Below, one piece after another: positions 55,325 through 64,000 of a stretch of DNA of 64,000 bases. Source of the DNA: Terana coerulea (taxonomy: Eukaryota; Basidiomycota; Agaricomycetes; Polyporales; Phanerochaetaceae); contig JAKOGH010000042.1 in NCBI GenBank assembly GCA_024811115.1, forward strand, positions 62,001-126,000, written 5' to 3'. Position 1 is the first letter of the stretch. Each line of letters begins with the position of its first letter. The translations under genes were made by a program, and so were the position numbers. The notes beneath the pieces were generated by a model that was not told the origin of the DNA, searched no databases, and was given only the letters and a program-made list of their open reading frames with translations.

Positions 55325-57441
55325 ATGGCAAAAATGCAAGAAGAACGTGCTCGCTGGTACCGAGGGTCTATGGACGCCACTCCCTTCAGACTTGCAAATA
55401 TGATAACTGTTCGTGTTTCGCTCCGTGTCGCCTCTATTGACCGCCCTAGAATCAAATTTAGGACGATAGAACGAAGACTACCGAATTTGTGTCGAGCGCA
55501 GCATTTCCGTGGCACTCGACCTCGCTTGACAGTGACCTTTTTCGAGGCTCTGGTGGAGAGAACGAAACACTGCGAGCTGATTGGGAGGCCACGGTTCATA
55601 GATGGGGCGATAGTGTCATTGTGGGTTCCACAGGCATGGCCCATATTTTCCGCAGGAAGGACAAACCTTTGCGGATAGTGATACCGAAAGCACGGGATGT
55701 GAGTTCAGAACTTTCAAGCACGACCTTCACAGCCCTAAAGCGCGGTCTCTGGCATTTCTAGCACAAAACGGAATTCGTGATTCACTGTGTGGGATGGGCA
55801 ATATGTCCCAGCACGCCTACAGAACCTGTTGCCGTTCTCTGTGCATCAAGATCGATTTTCATCATTGAGCTGAAGAATGAGTCGTTGAGGATTATCGGCT
55901 CACTCGTAGGCCATGGCGGTGTAAGGTTCCTTTTGACGATTTCAGTAGCAGAGTACCTGATCGCATACGTCTGCGTAGGATATCACGTCGCTTGCCGTGC
56001 ATCCGTCGCACCCGCATTTGTTCTTGACCACTTCGCGCGACTTGACCACACGGCTCTACGACCTGACATACAAAGCGCGCGAGGTGCCCAACAACCCCCA
56101 CTGGCACCCTAACCCCCAACCGAGTCTGGCAGGTACTGCCTTTGGTATGCACTCATCCGAGTCTGAAGGGCATGGCATTGGTCGGTGTATCGCTGTTTTG
56201 GTCGGTCATCGCTCTGCCGGCCACCAGGGTACCGTATTCCAAGCAGTAAGCAATGCGACCACTGATGGAATATCTTCGAACTCGAATGCAATAAACGATA
56301 GGCTTGGCATCCAACGGCCGACCTTATAGCTACCTGTAGTGTGAGTAGAACCCTATGCTAATGCAAATGAAGTGTACTCGCAATACTCATTGCTATACTT
56401 AGATGGATCGCTCCATTAAAATTTGGCGTATGCCCAAGGTTGATCACGCCAAGGTGAAGGAGAATAAGGAGCACCTGGCACGAGAAGACAGGCCCTTGTT
56501 CAGCGCAGATACCATCCACAAATCGCGCGTTCTTGGTGTTGCTTGGCGAGTTCTTTTTCTACTTCTCTGTCCGCAGGCCCCAGAACGCAATTAAACAACT
56601 TTTGCTGTAGGCTGACGGAGGACAAGCTCATATCTTACAGCGCTCCGGCGCTCATGCGCGGCAGCAGCGTGGAAGAGATGTATGAGGAGCCAGGAGTCGG
56701 TGAGCACTGGGTAGTGGTGCAAGGTGGACTTGGCTAGTGACATGCGTTACAGTTGTGGTTTGGAGATGGCTGAGCCTCAAACGGTATCTACCACAAGGCG
56801 TACTACAACCAGTCATGAGAGGGCCTATCGCAGTATGTGAGGTCTAAGTTTCTAAAAATAATTTGACTAAATACGCTATTAGGACTCCCGTAACAGCGGT
56901 ACGCCCCATTTTTGTACCTCTACAGAAAGCATTTAATATTTATTTATAATGTGCAGAATCTTACAAGGTCTTCTCAACGTACTCTCTCCCAGCACAGATT
57001 GGAGCTGTGCATTTCTACACCCACAGAGATGGAAGAGATGTCCACGATCCACTTATGTTGGTCCCTGATGGGAAGACCATCCACGTATACAACATCAGCC
57101 ATTTCAAGCCAAGGACACCACCCAAGCCCCTCACAAACACTTCAGATGAAGATGAAGAGCTTGCTACCAGAGCAGGCCAAATGCATATTCATCAGCCAGA
57201 ACATCATGGGGAGCTGGATGATGATGAACAACTTGTCTTCCACACATATTCCCGCCAGCCACCTGAGAAGAAGCTGTTCGAGGAAGTCAACAGCTGGCAT
57301 ATCCATGCAGATGATGCACCAGGGATGTATGATACTAGAGCGACGCCTGACATTGAGAAGTGTGAGGTGGCTTGGGACGGGCAAGCCATCATCGGCATCG
57401 GGAAGAAAGGGACTTTGTGGATGTGGGGGCTCAAGGAGTGA
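55325..57441 (+). CDS. EED-like WD40 protein (Polycomb repressive complex 2 subunit)
   Basis: A WD-repeat protein resembling EED, the H3K27me3-reading scaffold of PRC2. Evidence includes IIGSLVGHGG, SLAVHPSHPHLFLTTSRDLT with TRLYDL, an insert, VLVGHRSAGHQGTVFQA joined by introns to AWHPTADLIATCSMDRSIKI, then RPLFSADTIHKSRVLGVAW and DKLISYSAPA. EED has the same order (SHPxDPNLLLS, CGMDHSLKLWRI, VDCVRW). The C-terminus is HFYTHRDGRDVHDP and AWDGQAIIGIGKKGTLWMWG. GT-AG introns include 55921-55978. Near the N-terminus the frame shifts once (about 55490). The start at 55325 is tentative. Confidence 0.8.
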
Positions 57442-57545
57442 AGGAGCTGGATTGTCATGTATCGATCACGTTCTCTGAGTAACAAAATTAACGCGATCAT
57501 GTAAAAGACTATAATGCTTTTTTATGTTTCCAAAGAGGACGTGTC

Positions 57546-60079
57546 TCATGCAACTAATAGCCCCACTACCACTTTCTCTCGGGCCCTACGCTTTCTCTCC
57601 TTCTCGTCGGCCGCTGCGACCTTCTGCTGTGCTCTCACCTTCTTCTCATGACGAGCCTAGATGTATTTATCGTCACAGTGAGATCGATAATGATGGATCA
57701 TGCTGGGACGTACGACGGCACCGTGCTTCACTCGTGTGATGATGTTGGCAGCTTCTCCCTTTGTGAGGCGGCTGAGGTCCAATGTGACGTTTTCGCTGTT
57801 CCCTGCGGCATCAAGCTTGCTGCGCTTTGCCCATCGTGCACCGACGAATTTCTTCTGAGTGTCGGTAGCGGACTCACGCCTCCATTTTGCGCTCCGCAAT
57901 AGGCTGCGAATAGCGTGTCAGTAAGGAAGGGGAGGACAGGGTCTATCATCACTCGCCCAACAGCCAGGGGTCCCTGAAGGACCTTTGTCTTGACGTACGT
58001 GTCGCACCCGCGAATGGCATCAACGAGGGTTGCTGATGTTAGTACTCTCCTACTTCGCTGGAAGGGCGAAATCTTGAGCATCATTGCAGTCTGCGCTGGT
58101 AAAGTTGCAGGTGTATACGTCGCATGGTAGTGCGCTCCAGATTCTGGAAACGGATGTACATCAGCTCCATAAGAGGAACTGGCAACTGAAAACACACCTC
58201 CTTCGTCTTGTACAGGTTCCACACGGAGGAAGCCCTTGCCCAAGCAGTCCAGGACATAAACATCCCCTCCGCAGCCGACCCACGAGTTAGCACTAATTCT
58301 GAAGATATTCGGTGCACCCGAGCTTTGCGCAACGAGGGAAAAAGGATTGTCATAGTCCACGTAAGTTACGGACTTTGGGTCCGGTATATCGTCCACAGTA
58401 TCGGGATTCGGCGTAGTACCGTCCATCTCGGCAGATTTGTATGCTCGCTCCTCCAGGAGCCACCAGGGTCTCGCCTGCAATTTGTCGGTACTGCACTGAA
58501 CACGCCAGCAAGAGGTAAGGCGCACCGTCGATAATCTCTGAAGGGTCTAACCCGAACAACGACGGTACTGATACAATGCCTGAGACTCGAGTGGTAGAGT
58601 CAACAAAGTCAATGATATGGCAGTCGGACTTGCTCGTCTCTGGTGAAAGTCTCATTCCGCGACCTATCTGCAGCAAGATGAGTTCAAGGCTCGCATTGCA
58701 GATATTTCTAGCGTCACCATTTGCGCGAACACGTTACGCGACCTGGTGGGTCTTGCAACAATGACGCAGTCTATATTGGGTATATCCGCGCCTTCGGTGA
58801 GAATGGCTTACAGGAACGGGAGTTCAGACCTTCTCTTCGCGGACAGTCGCATAGGAACATACCGCAATTGAGGAGAACGGGGAATTCTGCAGCTTTGAAC
58901 GCAGTGATTAATGCTTTTCGTTCGGCCGCAGGTGTCGCGGCATATATATAACGAGCATCGAGTCCGGCAGCGCGAAAGGTATTTGTCAACTCCCGCACAT
59001 GAGCCAAGTTGACGCAGAACACAAGGGTAGACTTCCTGCCAGCTATCGCATCAGTTAGTATAAGCAGGAGCTGGGCAGGAGCAGCAAACGTACCAGCCCT
59101 GTCCAACCAGCTGTTCACGACGAGTTTATTCACCGTTGGCGTGTTGATAACATGTGCGAGACTAGTGGCGTTGAAGTCTCCGGAACGCGCATTCACAGTA
59201 ACTTCTCTCAGGTCGATATTCGCTCGGACCGATGTGAAACGGACGTCACACAACCTAAGTGGGGATGAGCCAAACAGCATTCTGGTTAGGTGCACATACG
59301 TACCATTGCTCCTTAATCATCTCCAAGAAATCTCGGTGGTAGACAATCCGCTCGAACACGGATCCAAGGGCCAGCCCATCATGCCTGCTGAATGTCGCGG
59401 AAAAACCTAGCACTGGGATAGGTCGCGGAAATTCCGGTGGTGGGGTAGCCACTTCCGGGCTTTGAATTGCATGGTGAAACCGCGACAATATGTGACGATA
59501 ACTGTGCGGTGGTCAACAGCGAGGCGGGTGTTTGAACGGCGCGGTCAAACGTACGAAGGAGCAGCGGCATGATGAGCTTCGTCGACTATAATTGCTTTTA
59601 GACCCGCTGGGTCGAACTTCGCTAGGCGAGTTGGCTGAAGCAACGTCTGATAGGTTGCAACCGTACTGTGACGGAAACATTGGTCCAATACATCGAGGAC
59701 AGTGAGTAACGACTCACAGGTCTGCTTTTCCTGACGCATTATGTCTAGCGCCCTGCTCAATCTCTACGCTCCAGCCCGGGAACAACTTCTCAGTTTGTGC
59801 GGCTGCCTGGCGAGCGAGTTCGATGCTGTTGACGATGACCAGGGACCTCGTAGCTTTGGGATAGTCAACTGGTGGTTGGATGCGAGACAGTAGCGTGATG
59901 AACACCGTCGTCTTTCCTGAGCCCGTAGGTAGCGAGACACCGATACGCGTGGCTCCAGATTTCAGGGCTTCAGTACATGTTTGAAGACAAGACTCCTGGT
60001 ATGGTCTCAGCACAACAGAAGAACGCTGGGCGGAGTGGAAACGACGTGTAAGCCGAGGAAAGCTAGCTGCACATCGCAT
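57546..60079 (-). CDS. IRC3: Mitochondrial DEAD-box-type helicase IRC3
   Basis: An SF2 helicase that maintains mitochondrial DNA in yeast. The N-terminus ([20 protein letters not shown]) is a basic, acid-free mitochondrial presequence, followed by [13 protein letters not shown], Walker [21 protein letters not shown], motif [27 protein letters not shown] and motif [13 protein letters not shown], then the family C-terminal region with [14 protein letters not shown]. The last exon (57656-57546) encodes a Lys/Arg/Glu-rich tail after a GT-AG intron at 57657-57713. The ATG at 60079 was preferred because it begins the presequence. It is convergent with the EED-like gene, with 104 bases between the stop codons. 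Confidence 0.9.
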
Positions 60080-60386
60080 GAGGTGGTAGGAGGTCAAGCA
60101 TCGAGCGTCGAACTCGTAGGCCCACAAACCTCACGCGACGTCGTGCACAAGCGATACACCGCAGCATGGTATGCGCGACTTCACGTCCATGTAGTACTTA
60201 TGTGCCGTGCTCACTCAATCATTGCCAAGGTTGATGTTAACTCCATATGAATTATAGAAACCAAAACCACCAGCCAAGGAGAGTAAACCACATAGTCTAT
60301 TGTGGAGTATCGAGTAGCGTGCAAAATAGACGACTGTACTAGAAGGCGAGTACGAGATATGATGTCCGCATCCCAAAACGAAACGC

Positions 60387-61691
60387 TTAGCCAGATCCAC
60401 CGGAGTAGACCTTGCCGAACATTATCTCCTGGAGCTTGTCGTAGAGGGAGAGCACACCAGCACCAGCAACACCACGAAGGATGTTGGCACCAGCACCCTT
60501 GAAGAGCGACTTCGTACCCTCCTTGGCTACAATCTGGGAGCCAGCGTCGAACATGGACTTGTAGTGCACGCCGGCACCGGAGGTCATCATCATGCGACGA
60601 CTGAGGATAACAATAAGCAAAGTTATTAGGAACCAGACTATCTGCCACATACCGGATGGTGTCCAGAGGGTAAGAAGCAAGACCAGCACCAATGGTGACA
60701 CCCCAACCGAGCATGAACGAAGCGAAGAAGGAGCCCTGGAGAGAGCCGACGAGGACAACCGGCTCTGTGAGAGGATCAGCGTCGCATTCCTGATACGGAA
60801 GCTTGATTGAACTTACTGAGCGAATCGTAGACACCGAAGTACAGACCACGGTAGACGATGATACCAACGACGGAGGGGACGAAGCCACGGTAGAGACCAG
60901 CGAGACCATCGGAAGCAAGGGTCTTCTTATAGACATCAACGAGACCGTTGAACTGACGAGCACCTCCGCCCTTCGCCGACTTGGCATCGTTGGCAAGACG
61001 AGTACGAGCATAGTCAAGAGAGTAGACGAAGAGGAGCGACGAGGCACCAGCCGCACCACCGGATGCGACGTTACCAGCGAACCACTTCCAGTAGCCATCG
61101 TTCTTCTTGAAGCCGAACAACGACTTGAAGTAGTCCTCTATAGATGGCGTTAGCACTGCATAATGCGACACCAATCAGGATTCAACTCACTGAAGGCGAA
61201 GTTCAGGGCCTGGGTGGGGAAGTAACGGATGACGTTGGCAGTGTTTCCACGCCAGAGTGAAACAACACCCTCCTCCTTGTAGACACGGCTGAAGCAGTCA
61301 ACGACACCCTTGTAGGGGGTAGCCAGACGCCCCTGCTTGATCTACATTGCCACGTCACAGATGAGCCTTTGCTTGCATGCGACTGGAACTTCCACTAGAC
61401 ACGAACCATCTCATCCTGGTTCTGTACCAAGAGCTTGATACGCTCAATGGGAGCAGCAGAGGTTTTTGCGACGGCCTACGAGCATCAGGGAGTTCAGTAT
61501 TGTGTGCTAAGGGCTTCAGCTACAGATACATACGGCAGAAACACCACCCATCAGGAAATCGGCTGTAGAGACATGCCAGGTCAGCAAATGTATCCCATAC
61601 CAACAAGGGCGTCGACGACCAAGCGTTCAACGCCGAGACAATACGCACTCGCGAACTCCTTGGGAGTCTTCGACTTCTTAATGTCGGCCAT
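60387..61691 (-). CDS. Mitochondrial ADP/ATP carrier
   Basis: The inner-membrane nucleotide exchanger. It has three tandem carrier repeats with PxD/ExxK motifs ([39 protein letters not shown]). The RRRMMM signature specific to ADP/ATP carriers is formed across an intron ending near 60598. Other blocks are [40 protein letters not shown] and [20 protein letters not shown]. The start at 61691 gives [14 protein letters not shown], with introns dividing the N-terminal coding sequence into short exons. The frame is intact. It has no cleavable presequence, as expected for carriers. Confidence 0.95.
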
Positions 61692-62065
61692 TTTGACGGA
61701 GGGAAACCGGGGAGAGGAAAGAGAGAAGAGACTGAGTGGTGTGGAGGAGGGAAGGACGAGGGCAGAGCGCGTTTTGAATCTTTTTCGCCGCCCTTAAGCG
61801 ATCCGGAATCTTCCTAATCCCGCCTCCGGCCGAGGAATTTCTTACGTAATCCACTCACACACCCCTGTCACTGCATAGCTGGCCCAATCATATCCCTCAA
61901 TTTGAGCGTCTGGCTCGTGTGACATCAAAAGCTCAACCATAATTTCCTAAAGCGCACTCCGTCCGGACATCCGGAGGACCACTGTCGGCAAGCGGGCTAC
62001 ACGAATAACCACCTTCAACTACTACGCTACAACCAAATGCTAAGGAGACAAATATTACAGATAGA
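61692..62065. other. Promoter of the carrier gene and 3' region of the SUMO ligase gene
   Basis: This ~370-base stretch lies between two minus-strand genes. No coding signal is seen. Confidence 0.5.
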
Positions 62066-64000
62066 CTACGTTCGCCACTGAGCACTAGAAGAGGAAGGGT
62101 TAGACTGGGAGAGGTACGGGGGAGAGGTAGGATATGAAGGGACCGACGGCGCGTTTGACCGCGCTGCCACGGGCGCGCCACCCGGTGGTATGTAGGTGCT
62201 ATTGTATGATGATGGAGGTGGTAGACGTGGCTGGTAGCCGTTCACATACCGGTTGGGAGACGGCGGCGGAAGGATGCGAGTAGGGTCGAGGGATGGTGAA
62301 GAGTATGTGGGCCCGCTGACGTACTGGGCAGGAGTAGGACTGGAAACAATGCCCGACGAACTGGCGGGCGACATATCTATCCTCGACTTCTTCCAAATTT
62401 GCTCTGTCGGAGACGCAAGGTTCCTGTCGTCGGATTTGCGTTTCTTTGGATTAGGTATGCTGATAATGCCATCCTCCTCGTCTGAATCGAGAGTCAGGTC
62501 GATGACGTCCGACTCGACTGTCTGCGACCTTGGCGGACGGCTCCCGATGCTCGCTGAGGACGTATTGAGCGATCGGAAACCAGCCGGAGACAATTCACGT
62601 TTGACCTGACCTTCTTCCTCGTCGTCCGAGTCCAGGATAACGATTTCTGCGTTGCTCGGACCGGCTTTGGCTGACGCGTCACCATTGGCCAGGGGTTTGA
62701 CCGGAGTGGGAGACCTCTTCTTTACCGGGGTGGGTGGCAGGGATAAGGTCGGATCTTTGACCGGAGGATGCGCAGCCTTCCACGCTGCTGAACCATACTT
62801 GTTGTCTGTCGTATGCCACTGCCCGTCGGCTTCAACGATAACATCCTCCACATCCTCGTGAGTTGCTTTCAGGATCTCGTCGAAATACCTACGTTAGCGT
62901 AACTATTAGTGCATTACATTGTTTGACAAAAGGCAGCTTACCCGTCGACAATGAGTTCTTCAGTGTTGAGCACCTTCTCGCATACAGGACATAACCAGGT
63001 TGTAGTCTGTTCCATCATAGAGTACCACGAGAAGGCATCAAAACACTGCGAGTGCACGCAGGCTGCCGACCGACATGGCGTTGTGATACGCATGTAGCTG
63101 AGCTGTAACATATGTGTGAGATTCGGTGATAGTATCGTGTGGATCGGACGGACGTACGGGGCATTTCAATGACATCTTCTGAGAGCCCGCGACAATGTCG
63201 TCGTCTTCTAACGACGTCTGCTTCACTACCCATACGTGATTGAGTATCGTGAACCGCTAATGCCACCGTCAAACGTACTTTGGTTCAAGATTTCGGCGCC
63301 ACTCCTGTATTTGCCCTTCCTCAGTCTATCGATTAATTGCTCTACTGTAGTGACCTCCACGAGCATAACAACAAGATAGTATTTCTGCTGTAATCTGTGA
63401 GGAGCTTGTAAACGGTCAGATATATGCTGCTTACCTTCGAAGGGGTAGGATTTTGGCTGTTCACATAAATCATCTCGACGCGATTCGCGGCGCTGCTAGT
63501 GAATCTGATATTTTTGCCGAGATCAGGCGGAGGTGCAGTTCCAGGCTTCTTCTTCAGCCCCTTGAGATTTGCAGTTAGGATGACGCTATTAACACGAACT
63601 TCACATGTCGGGGGGGAATTCAATAGGGCAAAGTCCCTGGTTGGCTCGAAAACCAGGTGTGGGGGAGTGATAGGAAGATGATGTGCAATATAGGCGCAAC
63701 TGATACCGAGGGCTAGAAAAGACGTGAGTAAGGGCGATTATATCACGTACGAAGCTCTGACAAACCTTTTGGAGTCCAGCTTCGCCAGCACCTCACTGTC
63801 GAGGTGGAATGTGACTGTTTGCTGTCTTCGATCCATCTGACTCGTAGACTCTGGAAAGTATGGAATGAGAATATTGAGCGGCTGCCTATAATATGCACGT
63901 ACCCGGACATTCGACCACTACTGACACTGCTCGTTCTATCCTGAAGAAGGGAGAGGGCTTGAACTGGACACCTGCAAATTTGTTTGTTCCATTCAGTGTG
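62066..64000 (-). CDS. SUMO E3 ligase, Siz/PIAS family (cut by right edge)
   Basis: The gene runs off the window at 64000, so the N-terminus is missing. A PINIT domain is visible at about 63280-63900 (SPPTCEVRVNSVILTANLKG; KNIRFTSSAANRVEMIYVNS; YYLVVMLVEVTTVEQLIDRL). The SP-RING follows at about 62880-63220: KMSLKCP, then C-x-H-x2-C in ACVHSQCFDAFSWY and C-x2-C in TTTWLCPVCEKVL. The C-terminal region carries SUMO-interaction-like acidic hydrophobic stretches (EIVILDSDDEEE; DVIDLTLDSDEED) and a Pro/Ser-rich tail ending at 62066. Several short GT-AG introns interrupt the domains. It acts in the nucleus. Confidence 0.9.

Overview
The window looks like nuclear chromosomal DNA of a filamentous basidiomycete, most likely an Agaricomycete. 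The evidence is dense intron-rich genes with introns of about 45-75 nt (mostly GT-AG, a few apparent GC-AG), F-box proteins of basidiomycete type, a PRC2 EED-like gene, a fungal CorA transporter and alanine/serine-rich mucin-like membrane proteins. I assembled the gene models by hand, joining reading frames across splice sites and checking the junctions against conserved protein motifs. Splice coordinates given to the base are read from the sequence; others are marked approximate.

Layout. 1-900 is one copy of a dispersed repeat whose inverted partner lies at about 37.9-38.8 kb. 1.3-10.4 kb holds a CorA-type metal transporter, two unrecognised genes on the minus strand and PEX16. 10.8-14.5 kb is a compact metabolic group: a small cupin, a short-chain dehydrogenase and a ketol-acid-reductoisomerase-like protein with altered catalytic residues. 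14.7-22.7 kb carries an RBM39/Rsd1-type splicing factor, a RidA/YjgF protein, an HSL-type alpha/beta hydrolase, a D-serine-dehydratase-like PLP enzyme and a Rab4-like GTPase. 23.7-31.3 kb has two mucin-like single-pass membrane proteins of the same architecture flanking an isochorismatase-family hydrolase. 32.4-35.5 kb holds an unrecognised gene and the ribosome-biogenesis factor RRP36. 35.8-42.7 kb is an accessory region: three related NADPH-dependent FMN reductase genes, interrupted between copies 2 and 3 by the dispersed repeat and poorly coding DNA. 43-54 kb has two F-box proteins, a large multi-pass membrane protein and a DUF2235 hydrolase. 54.5-64 kb is a run of conserved housekeeping genes: complex I NDUFA11-like subunit, EED-like WD40 protein, mitochondrial helicase IRC3, ADP/ATP carrier and a Siz/PIAS SUMO ligase cut by the right edge.

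How they may work together. RidA lies within about 2 kb of a D-serine-dehydratase-like enzyme whose chemistry releases the 2-aminoacrylate that RidA destroys. The cupin, SDR and KARI-like genes form a tight trio that could share a small-molecule pathway; this is inference from position only. The rest are unlinked housekeeping genes.

Caveat on quality. Many otherwise well-conserved genes need a one-base correction, often in a homopolymer run, to keep frame (alpha/beta hydrolase, Rab4, FMN reductases, NDUFA11, the mucin-like genes and others). This fits consensus error in the assembly better than mass pseudogenisation, but the sequence alone cannot decide.
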